A DNA stretch of 64,000 nucleotides from Streptomyces sp. NBC_01775 (GCF_035917675.1 NZ_CP109104.1:3162001-3226000), one strand, 5' to 3'; numbered from the stretch's first letter, positions 48,913 through 58,936 are shown. Numbers and translations: made by a program. The notes: generated by a model from the sequence alone, not told the origin.

Positions 48913-49557
48913 CTACTCGTTCGGGACCGTCTCGTAGCGCGGCGTGCTGTCGGCCATCTGCTGGAGCACGTCCTTGCGCTCCCGCTTGGAGAGCCGGTCG
49001 ATGTAGAGGTAGCCGTACAGGTGGTCGGTCTCGTGCTGGAGGCAGCGCGCGAAGTATCCGGTCCCCCGGACGACGATCGGCTTGCCCTGCGCGTCCTGGC
49101 CGCGCACCACGGCGTAGTCGGGGCGCGCGAGCGGGTGGTACGCGCCCGGCACCGACAGGCAGCCCTCGCTGCCGTCGTCCAGGACCCGCTCCTCGGCCGG
49201 GAGTTCGTCGAGCACGGGGTTGCAGACGACGCCGACGTGCCGGACGCCCTCGTCGTCGGTGCAGTCGTAGACGAAGACCTTCAGGTCCACCCCGATCTGG
49301 TTCGCGGCCAGGCCGACACCCTCCGCCGCGCGCTGGCTGGCGAACATGTCGTCGACCAGGGCGGCCAGCTCGTCGCCGAACTCCGTCACCTCGCGGCACT
49401 CCCGGTGCAGCACGGGATTGCCGACGACCGTGACGGGCCGGGCGGTACCGCGTGTGGTGTGCGCTTCCTCACGTGCGGCGGCGTCCGTCGTGTCGTCGAC
49501 GAACTCCTCACCGTCCGTACGGGCCGACTGGGCCTTGGATTCCTGCTGCTGCGCCAT
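48913..49557 (-). CDS. def: peptide deformylase
   Basis: A 214-residue metalloenzyme that removes the formyl group from nascent proteins. All three motifs are intact: [10 protein letters not shown] (motif 1), EGCLSVPG (motif 2, Cys metal ligand) and QHETDHLYG (motif 3, HExxH metal site). The first 40 residues (Gln/Ser/Glu-rich) are an extension common in Streptomyces. It is not next to fmt, so it may be one of several deformylase copies. Convergent with nrdB. Confidence 0.95.
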   Translation of the reverse strand: MAQQQESKAQSARTDGEEFVDDTTDAAAREEAHTTRGTARPVTVVGNPVLHRECREVTEFGDELAALVDDMFASQRAAEGVGLAANQIGVDLKVFVYDCTDDEGVRHVGVVCNPVLDELPAEERVLDDGSEGCLSVPGAYHPLARPDYAVVRGQDAQGKPIVVRGTGYFARCLQHETDHLYGYLYIDRLSKRERKDVLQQMADSTPRYETVPNE

Positions 49558-49641
49558 GCCGTGGTAAGCCTTCCTGCGACCCGGTCTGCCGACTGTCTGC
49601 TGACTCGTCGCCCTACAGGGTACGGGGCCAAGCGGGCGCGC

Positions 49642-50643
49642 TCAGCAGACCTCCTCCAGATCCCGCCATTCACGGGTGTCCGGGCTGTCCGCGACCCAGC
49701 CGTCCAGCATCCCCCGCACCAGCGCGGACGGCGCGGCCAGGCCGCACTCACGCTCGGGCACCCACAGCTCTCCGGGCCCGCCCTGCGTCATGTGGCCCAA
49801 CGGCCCCGGGTGGCCGGGCGAACTGTGGTCGTGCGGGTCCAGGTGGACGCTGCCGTCGCCCTCGTCGGCGGGCATGGCGCTCTCCGAGCAGGCCCTGCAC
49901 AGCAGCCGCACGGAGGAGGACCAGTCCTCGGCGGCGAAGCCCGCGTCGGCCGCCAGGCGCTCCAGCGCGTCCCTGTCGCTCTCCGTCGCCGCCTCCAGGA
50001 GCACCACCCAGGTGGGCACCGGAGAGGGCGCCCACAGCTCGATCTCGTCGAAGACCGGGTAGGAGGGCCCGGCGGCCGTGGTGCGCTCGCCGTGCGGAAC
50101 GCCGTCGTGCAGCACCACCTCGCCCCAGCGGCGGCCCGAGGAGGGCAGCGGGATGCTCTGGATCTCCATCCGGGCGGGGTCGATGCGACGGCCCCACACG
50201 ACCTCCGCCTCGCCCTCGGGCGAGAGGCGCACGGCGGCGCTTCCCAGGTGCATTCCGCTGGGCTCGTCGGCGGCGGCTGCCGTCTGTGCCTGGCCCGGCA
50301 CCCGCAGTCCGTACGCCTGCCAGGCCCGCCGCGCCAGCGGCCAGTCCTGCAAGGCGGTGGCCGCGATGCCCACGTTCCACCAGTCGGGCGCTCCGGTCTC
50401 CCGGTCCAGCAGCGCGACCGCGCGCAGCCCCGCCGCTCGCGCCTGCTCCCAGTCGTGCCGGAACTTGTGCAGCAGCGCGAGGTTGAACCATGACTCCGAG
50501 AGCCACGGTTCCAGGTCGGCGGCGCGGGTGAGCAATGCGCCCGCGTCCTCGTAACGTCCGTCGCCGATAAGCGTGAACGCACGGTCTGTCGCCTGCCGCC
50601 AAGAGGCGGAGGGACGATGCCTCACCTTGCTGAAGATCCTCAC
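49642..50643 (-). CDS. TPR-containing protein of unknown function
   Basis: A 333-residue protein. N-terminal tetratricopeptide-like helices (TDRAFTLIGDGRYEDAGALL, LEPWLSESWFNLALLHKFRH, WWNVGIAATALQDWPLARRA) are followed by a mixed domain (GSAAVRLSPEGEAEVVWGRR, PVFDEIELWAPSPVPTWVVL) seen in Streptomyces proteins of unknown role. Two close cysteines (LLCRACSES) may bind metal. GTG at 50643 (VRIFSKVRHRP) is chosen; the longer frame to 50772 looks unlike coding sequence. There is no membrane segment. Confidence 0.75.
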   Translation of the reverse strand: MRIFSKVRHRPSASWRQATDRAFTLIGDGRYEDAGALLTRAADLEPWLSESWFNLALLHKFRHDWEQARAAGLRAVALLDRETGAPDWWNVGIAATALQDWPLARRAWQAYGLRVPGQAQTAAAADEPSGMHLGSAAVRLSPEGEAEVVWGRRIDPARMEIQSIPLPSSGRRWGEVVLHDGVPHGERTTAAGPSYPVFDEIELWAPSPVPTWVVLLEAATESDRDALERLAADAGFAAEDWSSSVRLLCRACSESAMPADEGDGSVHLDPHDHSSPGHPGPLGHMTQGGPGELWVPERECGLAAPSALVRGMLDGWVADSPDTREWRDLEEVC

Positions 50644-50827
50644 TGTGTTCCCGCCGAATCCGCCGTTTCCGCTGGCTTCCCGCCTGACTTCCCGCCTGTC
50701 GCTGAGGTCCTGCGCGCTGGGCGCCGGGCGCCGTGCACGCCTTTCGCGGTTCCCCCCTTCGCATCCAACCATGCCCGCTCGGGTGCCCGCTCATTACCCG
50801 TGCGTCACGCGTCCACGCAGCTGTGCG

Positions 50828-52072
50828 TCACACATCGGCGCCTCGCGACACAACGCGTGACAACGCCTCCACCACGCGTGGTTCGTGGTCACACGCGGTG
50901 GCCAGGCGCAGTTGCTCCAGTGCCCGCTCCCGCGCCCCGGACCCCACGTGACCGCTGCCCGCCGTGAGGTCCTCGTACGCGTTGACCGTACGGACGACAC
51001 GGGCGGTGACCGGTTGCTCCCGGTAGGGATCCGCCTGGCGTTCCACCACGGTGGCCACCTGCCCGTGCACGCCGGTCTGGCGGACGACGGCGCCGCCCAG
51101 CAGGGCGATACGGCGCTGCTCGGCGGGGTCCAGCCCCGCGGTGGCCCCGCCGGGGACGGGGTCGACCAGGGAGAGCTGGCCGATGTCGTGCATCAAGGCG
51201 GCGTACTCCAGCACAGTGAGTTCCGGCCCCGGCAGGCCCAGCTCGCGCCCCACGGCCCGGCTGAGGTCGGCCACGGCCCGCGCGTGCCCGTGCGGGGTGT
51301 ATCCGGCCACCTCTGTCGCACGTGCGAGGGAGGCGATGGTCTGCCGGTATGTCGCCCGTACGGAGGCGTAACGGCGGAAGGAGAACTGGGTGAGCAGCAG
51401 CGGTACGCAGAAGACCGGCAGCGCCCACAGCCCGGCCACGGCGACGGCCAGCGCGAGCACGCATCCGGTCGCGGCGATGGCGGGGACGATGCCCAGCCGG
51501 ATGCGCAACTCCTCACGCAGCAGCGGCCACAGAGGCCACGCGCTGCGCCCGGCAGCGATGGCGGCGCCCAGGAAAGCGTCGAAGCATCCGGTCAGCAGGG
51601 TGATGGCCAGCAGGCACAGCGCGTACAGCGGCCCCGGGCCGATGCTGCCGCCCAAGGTGCCGCTGTTGTAGAGCGGTTGGAAGCAGAAGGCCGCGAAGCC
51701 CACACCGAGCACCGTGCGCGCCGCCATGTCCAGACCGGGCGCCCTGCCCAGCGCGACGTGCGGGATCAGCCCCACCAGGGAGGCGACGACGACCACCGCG
51801 ATCACCTGGAGCGCCCCGTGATGGGTGGGCGTCCCGCCGACCTCCCCGAGCATGGCGTAGCCGAGCGCCCCGGCCCCGCCGAGCGGGCCCGTGCTGCGGC
51901 TGCCGCCGTCGGCCGCCGGCAGCCGCACGCGCGCCAACTCACCGACGACGATCACCAGTCCGAAGACCAGCGCGATACCGGGTTCGGCCGGCCCTCTCCA
52001 CAAGGTGGCGCACAGCGCGGTGGCCGCGAGCACCGCCGCTGCCGCGTACGCCACGGCCACCGGACGCGTCAT
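50828..52072 (-). CDS. membrane-anchored HD-domain protein
   Basis: A 414-residue protein. Some six transmembrane helices occupy the first 230 residues (AVAYAAAAVLAATALCATLW, YALCLLAITLLTGCFDAFLG, LALAVAVAGLWALPVFCVPL). An HD-type phosphohydrolase domain begins near residue 270 (GHARAVADLSRAVGRELG, YAALMHDIGQLS) and lacks the GYP motif. It overlaps the upstream HD-GYP gene by ATGA and may be a partner of that protein rather than a full c-di-GMP hydrolase. Confidence 0.8.
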   Translation of the reverse strand: MTRPVAVAYAAAAVLAATALCATLWRGPAEPGIALVFGLVIVVGELARVRLPAADGGSRSTGPLGGAGALGYAMLGEVGGTPTHHGALQVIAVVVVASLVGLIPHVALGRAPGLDMAARTVLGVGFAAFCFQPLYNSGTLGGSIGPGPLYALCLLAITLLTGCFDAFLGAAIAAGRSAWPLWPLLREELRIRLGIVPAIAATGCVLALAVAVAGLWALPVFCVPLLLTQFSFRRYASVRATYRQTIASLARATEVAGYTPHGHARAVADLSRAVGRELGLPGPELTVLEYAALMHDIGQLSLVDPVPGGATAGLDPAEQRRIALLGGAVVRQTGVHGQVATVVERQADPYREQPVTARVVRTVNAYEDLTAGSGHVGSGARERALEQLRLATACDHEPRVVEALSRVVSRGADV

Positions 52073-53469
52073 ACGGCGGACACGCTTCCGCTCGGGCTGG
52101 GCCGCGCCTGCGGGCCCGGCGTCTGCGGATCCAGCGCCTCCAGGGGCACGTTGTACGCCGCGGGGATGTGCGAGAGGTCGGCGGAGACGGCGGCGGGCCA
52201 CTCGTGCCGCCTCAGTGCCCGTACCAGGGCCGCGACCATCCGGGGGTCGAACTGGCTGCCCGCGCACCGCTCCAGCTCCTCCAGCGCGGCGCTGACGGGC
52301 CTGCCCCGGCGGTAGCTGCGGGTGGAGGTCATCGCGTCGAAGGCGTCGGCGACGGCCACGACCCGCGCCGCCTCGGGAATCTGCCCGCCCACCAGCCCAT
52401 ACGGGTATCCGCTGCCGTCCATGCGCTCGTGGTGGTGCAGGATCGCCGCGCGTGCCTCGCCCAGGAATCCGATGCCCCGCACGATCTCGTGTCCGTACTC
52501 GGGGTGCAGTTCGATGACGCGCCGCTCCTGCGGGGTGAGGGGCCCGTCCTTGCGCAACAGGCGGGTGGGAACGCCGAGTTTGCCGAGGTCGTGCAGGATG
52601 CCGGCGAAGCGCAGAGTCTCGGTGCGCTCCTCGTCCATGCCCAGTTCGCGCGCGATGAGCACCGAGGCACGGCCGACGCGCTCCCCGTGGCCGCGCGTGT
52701 AGCGGTCCTTGATGTCCACGGCGTGCGCGAGCGCCCGGATGGTGGCCTGGTGCGCGGTGCGTTCGCGGTGGTACTGCGCGAAGATCCAGGAGCAGATGCA
52801 CATCGGCAGCAGCAGGAACAGCGCGGCGACGGGCCCGTAGGCGCTGCGCCACAGCACCGCCATCATCAGCCCGGTCACCCCGTGCACCAGGTGCGGCCCC
52901 GCCTGGCGGGCGAACTGTCCCCGCCAGGCGGTACGCGGCGAGCAGCGCTCGGCGGCGACGAGGATCCAGCCGTCCAGCGCGCCGAGGACGGCGCACATCG
53001 CGAGCGCGGCGGCCACGGCGGGCACCAGAGCGAGGGGAAAGACCGCCTGCCGTACGGAGCCGCCGAGCAGCCCGTACACATGGGAGGCCGCGAACAGGGC
53101 GAGGGCGAGCCGGGACGCCTGCCACATTCGGCGGGTGGAGGCGTGCCGTGGCTCCACCCGGCCGGCCAGCGCCCCCGGCAGCGCGCCGAGCGCCGCTGCG
53201 GAGGGCGGCAGCAGACAGGCGGCGGCCAGGAGGACGGGAAAGAAGACGGGCCGCAGCGCGGCGGCGCCACCGGGCGCCCGTCGGCCCATCAGCGGGCAGC
53301 GCGGGGCGTATTCACACACGGCGTAGAGCGCGGCGAGCGGCAGCAGCACCGCCCATTCGGTCTCTTTGTGCCCCTCCAGGGCCGGTGCGGCGCACAACGC
53401 GGCGGCGAGCGCAGCGCTGACGACGGTCGCGCGCGCCACTGCCGGCAGTTCCGCTCCCCGAGCACGCAT
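52069..53469 (-). CDS. membrane-anchored HD-GYP domain protein
   Basis: A 466-residue protein. The first 230 residues hold about six membrane helices. The cytoplasmic C-terminal half is HD-GYP: HAVDIKDRYTRGHGERVGRA, FAGILHDLGKLGVP (HD dyad), HPEYGHEIV, and HHHERMDGSGYPYGLVGGQI with the GYP signature, then ADAFDAMTSTRSYR. Such domains degrade cyclic di-GMP or related dinucleotides. ATG at 53469 follows GGAGGAGGG; an ATG six codons upstream is less likely. It is first of a two-gene operon downstream of sigR-rsrA. Confidence 0.88.
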   Translation of the reverse strand: MRARGAELPAVARATVVSAALAAALCAAPALEGHKETEWAVLLPLAALYAVCEYAPRCPLMGRRAPGGAAALRPVFFPVLLAAACLLPPSAAALGALPGALAGRVEPRHASTRRMWQASRLALALFAASHVYGLLGGSVRQAVFPLALVPAVAAALAMCAVLGALDGWILVAAERCSPRTAWRGQFARQAGPHLVHGVTGLMMAVLWRSAYGPVAALFLLLPMCICSWIFAQYHRERTAHQATIRALAHAVDIKDRYTRGHGERVGRASVLIARELGMDEERTETLRFAGILHDLGKLGVPTRLLRKDGPLTPQERRVIELHPEYGHEIVRGIGFLGEARAAILHHHERMDGSGYPYGLVGGQIPEAARVVAVADAFDAMTSTRSYRRGRPVSAALEELERCAGSQFDPRMVAALVRALRRHEWPAAVSADLSHIPAAYNVPLEALDPQTPGPQARPSPSGSVSAV

Positions 53470-53634
53470 CGTGACCCTCCTCCCCAACTCGCACAGGACG
53501 GGGAGGATATGGCGGCACGCGCACCAGGTGGCGCTGTGGCGGAACGTTCCCCCTTACGTGCCGGAAGTGCTCACACAAAGGGGTGAGGTATGACGGAAGC
53601 GGTCGCGCTCGTGCGCCCGATGTGAACTCCCGTG

Positions 53635-53985
53635 TCAGGCGGGGTTCTTGCCCGCCGCGGGCGACGGACCGCTCCCCTCGGCCGGAGCGGTCTCTGAGGC
53701 CGCGTCGGAGGCCTCCTGGGGGGCACCCTGGCCCTGGCGGATGACCTCGATGCGGCTCATCACCTTGGCCCGCAGGTCGGTCGGCACGTCGTCCTGCCCG
53801 CAGCAGCGCTTGACGAGCTTCTTGACCTCGCGCTCCAGACCGTACTTCTCGAAGCACGGGGAGCACTCGTCGAAGTGTTCCTTGTACTTCTCGCAGTCGC
53901 TGTCGGGCATCTCCCGGTCGAGATACTCGTAGAGGTGGTCCAGGACCTCAGAGCAGTCCGTCTCGTGCGGCTCTCCGCAACTCAT
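53635..53985 (-). CDS. rsrA: zinc-binding redox-sensing anti-sigma factor RsrA
   Basis: A 116-residue ZAS-family anti-sigma factor that binds SigR under reducing conditions and releases it when thiols are oxidised. Key residues: Cys3, His7, Cys11 ([14 protein letters not shown]), the ZAS motif His37-x3-Cys41-x2-Cys44 (EHFDECSPC), and Cys61-Cys62 (VKRCCGQD). The C-terminal tail is Ala/Pro/Glu-rich and variable. ATG at 53985 overlaps the sigR stop as ATGA, ensuring balanced synthesis. Confidence 0.96.
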   Translation of the reverse strand: MSCGEPHETDCSEVLDHLYEYLDREMPDSDCEKYKEHFDECSPCFEKYGLEREVKKLVKRCCGQDDVPTDLRAKVMSRIEVIRQGQGAPQEASDAASETAPAEGSGPSPAAGKNPA

Positions 53986-54818
53986 GAGCCCGAGCCTTTC
54001 CGGTCTTGCGGCCCGTCTGCCACGGCACCGGCCGGGACGAGGCCGCGCTCTTGCGCGTAGCCCTCCAGCATCTCGCGGAGCTGACGCCGTCCACGGTGCA
54101 GACGCGACATCACCGTGCCGATGGGTGTCCCCATGATGTCGGCGATCTCCTTGTACGCAAAGCCCTCGACGTCGGCGAGGTAGACGGCGATGCGGAACTC
54201 CTCGGGGATCGCCTGGAGCGCTTGCTTCACGTCCGAGTCGGGCAGGTGATCGAGCGCCTGCGCCTCGGCCGAGCGCAGCCCGGTCGACATGTGCGACTCC
54301 GCGCGCGCCAGCTGCCAGTCCTCGATCTCCTCCGCGGCGCTGCGCTGGGGCTCGCGCTGCTTCTTGCGGTAGGAGTTGATGAAGGTGTTCGTGAGGATGC
54401 GGTACAGCCACGCCTTGAGGTTGGTGCCCTCGCGGAACTGGTGGAAGGACGCGTACGCCTTCGCGTAGGTCTCCTGCACCAGGTCCTCGGCATCAGCCGG
54501 GTTGCGCGTCATGCGCAACGCGGCGGAATACATCTGGTCGAGGAAGGTAAGGGCGTCCCGCTCGAAGCGCGCGCTGCGCTCCTCCACGGTCTCCGACGCC
54601 TGTGTCTCCTGCTCGGCACTTGAGCCGCCTTCGGTCCCGGTGACCGGACCCACCTCCTCCAACGTCGTGACGAATCCGAAAGAGGACCCGCTCGAATCGG
54701 AGAATAGACGACGATCCGCACCGTCCGCCGCTCGAATGCTTGAGCCCCTGGACAGCGCCATGGTGGCCCAGTCCAGGTCAGCGGCCCGCGGGCGCTGGGG
54801 GCAAGCGACAGAACCCAT
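53982..54818 (-). CDS. sigR: thiol-stress ECF sigma factor SigR, with N-terminally extended form
   Basis: An ECF sigma factor controlling thioredoxin, mycothiol and proteolysis genes in Streptomyces. Region 2 reads [37 protein letters not shown] and [20 protein letters not shown]; region 4 reads [20 protein letters not shown] and [20 protein letters not shown]. The usual protein starts at GTG 54653 (GPVTGTEGG, 222 residues). An open frame from ATG 54818 adds exactly 55 codons, as in the unstable induced form SigR' described for S. coelicolor. A SigR-type promoter upstream would transcribe the long form. Confidence 0.96.
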   Translation of the reverse strand: MGSVACPQRPRAADLDWATMALSRGSSIRAADGADRRLFSDSSGSSFGFVTTLEEVGPVTGTEGGSSAEQETQASETVEERSARFERDALTFLDQMYSAALRMTRNPADAEDLVQETYAKAYASFHQFREGTNLKAWLYRILTNTFINSYRKKQREPQRSAAEEIEDWQLARAESHMSTGLRSAEAQALDHLPDSDVKQALQAIPEEFRIAVYLADVEGFAYKEIADIMGTPIGTVMSRLHRGRRQLREMLEGYAQERGLVPAGAVADGPQDRKGSGS

Positions 54819-54870
54819 GGGGGCTGCTCCCTTTCCTCGTCCTTCTGTACCGGTGTACCGACACCCCGTG

Positions 54871-54898
54871 CAACCGTGGGCCTCCCTGTCTCATTCCC
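54871..54898 (-). promoter_or_regulatory. SigR-dependent promoter of sigR
   Basis: On the minus strand, GGGAAT (54898-54893), exactly 18 bp, then GTTG (54874-54871). This fits the SigR consensus GGAAT-N18-GTT. It is about 50 bp before the upstream ATG at 54818, so it drives autoinduction of the extended form. The -35 element overlaps the last codons of the upstream hydrolase gene. Confidence 0.88.
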
Positions 54899-55568
54899 GG
54901 CCGGAGACTCCCTTCCGGTGAATGTCTCCTTGCCGGCCGAGCCACTGGGAGACGGAGCCGGTGATCACGCCCATCGCCTCGTACTCGGTCAGCTCGGCGG
55001 ACTTCGGAAGGGCGAAGCCGTGGTCGGCGTACGGCACCTCCACCAGCCGCGTTCCCCCGGGAAACTCCTCGGGGCGCCCGAACGGGTCACGCCCGCCCTG
55101 CACCACCAGTACCGGAAGCCCCACCCCGGTCAGCTCGTCGGCGCGGGACTTGTCCGGCTTGCCCGGAGGATGCAGCGGAAAGGACAGCGCGAGCACCGCG
55201 TGCGCGCCCAGTTCCCCGGCCGTACGGCACGCCACCCTGGCTCCCGCGCTGCGCCCGCCCGCGACGACCGGCAGCCCAGGCCCGGCCAGCGCGGGCCACA
55301 GCGCCGTCCAGGCGGCGTCCAGGGTCTTGGGGGCGGGGGCGAGCTTCTTGCCGGCCACCCGCCAGGGCTGCTCCACCAGAGCCACGCTCACGCCTTCCGA
55401 GGGCAGCGCCGCCGCGAGGGCCCGCAGGTCACGGGCCTCGATGCCGCCGCCGGCGCCATGGCCGAGCGCCAGCACCGTGTGCGCCTTCTTCGCGTGGTGC
55501 CAGGTGATCCGGGCCTCCCCCGCCGGGGTCCCCACCACTTCCGCCGTTCCGCCTGTCTGCGCGTTCAT
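54891..55568 (-). CDS. alpha/beta hydrolase, KANL3/Tex30-like
   Basis: A 225-residue hydrolase-fold protein. Strand 1 and oxyanion loop: VLALGHGAGGGIEARDLRAL; nucleophile elbow GGRSAGARVACR (Ser); acid strand PVLVVQGGRDPFGRPEEF; catalytic His in VEVPYADHGFALP. Substrate unknown. The ATG at 55568 (MNAQTGG) is preferred over 55604. It is upstream of sigR on the same strand, and its 3' end contains part of the sigR promoter. Confidence 0.85.
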   Translation of the reverse strand: MNAQTGGTAEVVGTPAGEARITWHHAKKAHTVLALGHGAGGGIEARDLRALAAALPSEGVSVALVEQPWRVAGKKLAPAPKTLDAAWTALWPALAGPGLPVVAGGRSAGARVACRTAGELGAHAVLALSFPLHPPGKPDKSRADELTGVGLPVLVVQGGRDPFGRPEEFPGGTRLVEVPYADHGFALPKSAELTEYEAMGVITGSVSQWLGRQGDIHRKGVSGRE

Positions 55569-55590
55569 AGGCGCATCCTGCATCCTGGCG

Positions 55591-55696
55591 ACCGGATGCC
55601 GCACGGAAGCCCGGCGGCCGGATGCCCGCCGGAAACGCGGGTGGCCGGATGCCGGCCGGAAACCCGGCGACCGGATGGTGCACCGAAAGCGCCATG
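55591..55696. repeat. 27-bp tandem repeat, four degenerate copies
   Basis: Units starting near 55591, 55618, 55645 and 55671 share CCGGATGCC-GCCGGAAACCCGG. The middle two are most alike; outer copies are diverged. The array fills the gap between the hydrolase and SRAP genes; on the minus strand it lies within the hydrolase gene's upstream region. Confidence 0.8.
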
Positions 55697-55722
55697 CGCT
55701 GGAAGCCGCCCTGGACGCCGCC

Positions 55723-56559
55723 CTAGAAGAGGGTTTCCTCCTCCGGCGCGGCCAGCTCCTTGAGCAGCTCGGGCCCGTTGTTGCGCACGTTGCTGACGTC
55801 CGTGGAAACCGGGTAGGCGCGCATCAGGCCCTCCGGCGGCGGGGCCAGCAGCTCCCGGAGGCTGCCGCTGTCGGCGTGGGCCGGGTCCAGCCAGGCGTCC
55901 CAGCGGTCCGGCGGAAGCATCAGCGGCATACGCGGATGGATGTCGGCCAAAGAGCGCGGGCCGCCCTCACCGGTCTCCCCCGCGTTGGCCAGCGGCGCGG
56001 TCTCGGCCTCGGTGGTGATCACGGAGCAGGTCGCCCACCACGCCAGGGGGTGGTCGTCGGGAAGGGTCTTGTCCCGCCAGAACTCATACAGCCCGGCCAT
56101 CGCCATGACGGGGCCCGCCCCCGCCTCTTCATCCGGTGTGACGAAGTAGGGCTGCTTACGGGGGCGCTTCTTCCTGCCCTCCTGCTCCAGCTTCAGCTCG
56201 CCCTGAGCGGTGACCCACTCGTAGTAGCCGTCGGCCGGGATCAGACAGCGGCGCGCGGTGAAGGGGCGGCGGTACGCGGGCTTCTCGTGGACCGTCTCGG
56301 CCCGCGCGTTGATCATCTTCACGCCGACGTCCGGCGTCTTTGCCCAGCCCGGCACCAGCCCCCACTTGAGCACCCGCAGCTGCCGCACGGGGCGGGGGTC
56401 GTCGCTGCCCTTGACGGGCCGCTCCAGGACCGCGTGCACCTGCTTGGTCGGCGCGACGTTCCAGTCGGGCGCCAGGGCCTCCGCCGGGTCCCACTTCTCT
56501 ATCTCGAAGAGCCCGACGAGATCCTCGGCCCCCCGGCTCGCTGCATACCGTCCGCACAT
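55723..56559 (-). CDS. SRAP-family abasic-site shield protein (YedK/HMCES)
   Basis: A 278-residue SOS-response-associated peptidase-fold protein. The catalytic Cys2 follows the initiator Met (MCGRYAAS) and forms a thiazolidine with abasic sites in single-stranded DNA. Other family residues: WNVAPTKQ, LKWGLVPGWAK, MINARAETVHEKPAYR, CLIPADGYYEW (Glu) and IHPRMPLML (His). It protects replication forks from strand breaks. The ATG at 56559 is fixed by Cys2. Slightly longer than average because of a charged insert (LEQEGRKKRPRKQ). Confidence 0.93.
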   Translation of the reverse strand: MCGRYAASRGAEDLVGLFEIEKWDPAEALAPDWNVAPTKQVHAVLERPVKGSDDPRPVRQLRVLKWGLVPGWAKTPDVGVKMINARAETVHEKPAYRRPFTARRCLIPADGYYEWVTAQGELKLEQEGRKKRPRKQPYFVTPDEEAGAGPVMAMAGLYEFWRDKTLPDDHPLAWWATCSVITTEAETAPLANAGETGEGGPRSLADIHPRMPLMLPPDRWDAWLDPAHADSGSLRELLAPPPEGLMRAYPVSTDVSNVRNNGPELLKELAAPEEETLF

Positions 56560-56664
56560 GCTGCAAGACTGCCACGGCACGCGGGACAGGCGCCGCGCGT
56601 TGCCAGGGAAGGCACAGCTTGCCCTGGGAAGGCACAGCGAGGAAGAGAAGAGACCAGAGGAGAC

Positions 56665-57378
56665 ATGGACAACGCGAGCATCATGGATGTCTGGGACCGC
56701 GTCTTCGGCAGCCAGCCGGACCCCGACCAGTGGCTGGTGTTCGTCACCGGCCTCGTCGCGCTGCTCGCGGTGCTGCCGCACGGGGTGTGGCGGGTCTCCC
56801 GCAACGCGGTCACGATCGCTCACGAGGGCGGGCACGGGCTCATAGCCCTGGTATCCGGACGGCGCCTGGACGGCATCAGGCTGCATTCGGATACCTCAGG
56901 ACTGACCGTCTCGCGCGGGAAACCGACCGGGATCGGCATGGTTTTGACCGCCGCTGCCGGATACACCGCTCCCCCGCTGCTCGGCCTGGGGGGCGCCTGG
57001 CTGCTCGCGGCGAACCACATCACGGCCCTCCTGTGGCTGGCGACGGCGCTGCTGATCGTCATGCTCGTGATGATCCGCAACGCCTACGGAGTGCTGACGG
57101 TCTTCCTCACGGGCGGGGCCTTCCTGCTGGTCTCCTGGATGACCGACTACCAGGTGCAGGCGGCCTTCGCCTACGTCGTGGTGTGGTTCCTGCTCCTGGG
57201 CGGCCTGCGCCCCGTCTTCGAGCTTCAGTCCAAGCGGCGGCGCGGCGGCGCCCCTGACTCCGACGCCGACCAGCTCGCGCGGCTGACCCACGCCCCGCCC
57301 GCCATGTGGCTCCTGCTCTTCCACGCCGTCGCGCTGCTCTCCCTCATAGGCGGGGGCCGCTGGCTGCTCGGGCTCTGA
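56665..57378 (+). CDS. M50-family membrane metalloprotease-like protein
   Basis: A 237-residue integral membrane protein. The zinc motif HEGGH (HExxH) is in [20 protein letters not shown] near residue 54, between helices, and six or more hydrophobic segments follow ([37 protein letters not shown]). It resembles compact M50B peptidases of actinobacteria without a PDZ domain. Substrate unknown; intramembrane cleavage of a regulator would be typical. GAGGAGAC precedes the ATG. Divergent from the SRAP gene. Confidence 0.82.
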   Translation: MDNASIMDVWDRVFGSQPDPDQWLVFVTGLVALLAVLPHGVWRVSRNAVTIAHEGGHGLIALVSGRRLDGIRLHSDTSGLTVSRGKPTGIGMVLTAAAGYTAPPLLGLGGAWLLAANHITALLWLATALLIVMLVMIRNAYGVLTVFLTGGAFLLVSWMTDYQVQAAFAYVVVWFLLLGGLRPVFELQSKRRRGGAPDSDADQLARLTHAPPAMWLLLFHAVALLSLIGGGRWLLGL

Positions 57379-57562
57379 GCCGGGGAGCGCGGCCCGTCCG
57401 ATGCTCCGCGCGGGGGCGTGCCGCTTTGCTCCGCGGGAGGCGTGCCGCTTCCGGAAGTCGTCCGAGAAGACGCTTCTGGCTCTTACCAGTGTCATGTTTC
57501 CCTGGTATTTCTCCACATCTGATCGAGATTCGGTCCCCACCCCAACCACTAAAGTGGCCACC

Positions 57563-58936
57563 ATGACCGACCAGCGCACCAGTTCCGCAGACTCTCTCCT
57601 CTGGCCCGCTCCCACCGCCCCTGGCCCGGTCGACGCGACCGTCACCGTGCCGGGGTCGAAGTCGGTCACCAACCGGGGTCTGGTGCTGGCGACGCTCTCC
57701 TCGGAGCCCGGCTGGCTGCGCCGTCCGCTGCGCTCCCGCGACACCCTGCTGATGGCCGAGGCCCTGCGCACGATGGGGGTCCAGATCGAGGAGACGCTCT
57801 GCTCGGCCTCCTCCACCACCAGGGCCGAGGGCGAGCGCGCCACCGGCGAGGCGTGGCGGGTGATCCCGACTCCGCTGCGCGGCCCGGCCACCGTGGACGT
57901 CGGCAACGCCGGCACCGTCATGCGCTTTCTACCGCCCGTCGCCGCGCTGGCCGACGGCCCCGTCCGCTTCGACGGCGACCCCCGCTCCTACGAGCGGCCC
58001 CTGCACGGCGTCATCGGAGCGCTGCGCGCGCTCGGAGCCCGGGTCGAGGACGAGGGCCGCGGCGCGCTCCCGATGACGGTGCACGGCACCGGCTCACTGA
58101 CCGGAGGCGCCGTGGAGATCGACGCCTCCTCCTCCAGCCAGTTCGTCAGCGCGCTGCTGCTGTCCGGGCCGCGCTTCCACCATGGCGTCGAGGTCCGTCA
58201 CACCGGCCGCACCCTGCCCTCGATGCCGCACATCCGGATGACCGTCGACATGCTGCGCGCCGCCGGCGCGCAGGTGGACACCCCCGAGGACGGCGGCGAG
58301 CCGAACGTCTGGCGGGTCACCCCGGGCGCCCTGCTGGGCCGGGACCTGACCGTCGAGCCCGACCTGTCCAACGCCCAGCCCTTCCTCGCCGCCGCGCTGA
58401 TCACCGGCGGCCGGGTCACCATTCCCGACTGGCCCGAGCACACCACCCAGCCGGGTGACGCGCTGCGCGAGATCTTCACGCGCATGGGCGGCTCCTGCGA
58501 GCTGGACGAGCGGGGCCTCACCTTCACCGGCGGCGGCCGGATCACCGGCATCGACGTCGATCTCGGCGACGTCGGCGAGCTGACGCCGGGCATCGCCGCC
58601 GTGGCCGCGCTCGCCGACAGCGAGTCGGTGCTGCGCGGTGTCGCCCATCTGCGGCTGCACGAGACGGACCGGCTGGCGGCGCTCGTCAAGGAGATCAACG
58701 GACTGGGCGGCGACGTCACCGAGACCGAGGACGGCCTGCGCATCCGCCCCCGTCCGCTGCACGGCGGGGTCTTCCACACCTACGACGACCACCGGCTGGC
58801 CACCGCGGGCGCCCTGCTGGGCCTGGCCGTCGAGGGCGTCGAGGTGGAGAACATCGCGACGACGGGCAAGACGCTGCCCGACTTCCCCCACCTGTGGGAG
58901 GGCATGCTCGGCTCCCCGGTCGGTGAGAGAGCCTGA
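57563..58936 (+). CDS. aroA: 3-phosphoshikimate 1-carboxyvinyltransferase (EPSP synthase)
   Basis: A 457-residue enzyme of the shikimate pathway, joining phosphoenolpyruvate to shikimate-3-phosphate. Motifs: [20 protein letters not shown] (30-38 substrate lysine loop), [14 protein letters not shown] (PEP site), [31 protein letters not shown], and [12 protein letters not shown] with TYDDHRLAT near the end. The ATG at 57563 lacks a good ribosome site; TAAAGT 12 nt upstream suggests a leaderless or short-leader transcript. rsgA follows after 13 bp. Confidence 0.96.
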   Translation: MTDQRTSSADSLLWPAPTAPGPVDATVTVPGSKSVTNRGLVLATLSSEPGWLRRPLRSRDTLLMAEALRTMGVQIEETLCSASSTTRAEGERATGEAWRVIPTPLRGPATVDVGNAGTVMRFLPPVAALADGPVRFDGDPRSYERPLHGVIGALRALGARVEDEGRGALPMTVHGTGSLTGGAVEIDASSSSQFVSALLLSGPRFHHGVEVRHTGRTLPSMPHIRMTVDMLRAAGAQVDTPEDGGEPNVWRVTPGALLGRDLTVEPDLSNAQPFLAAALITGGRVTIPDWPEHTTQPGDALREIFTRMGGSCELDERGLTFTGGGRITGIDVDLGDVGELTPGIAAVAALADSESVLRGVAHLRLHETDRLAALVKEINGLGGDVTETEDGLRIRPRPLHGGVFHTYDDHRLATAGALLGLAVEGVEVENIATTGKTLPDFPHLWEGMLGSPVGERA

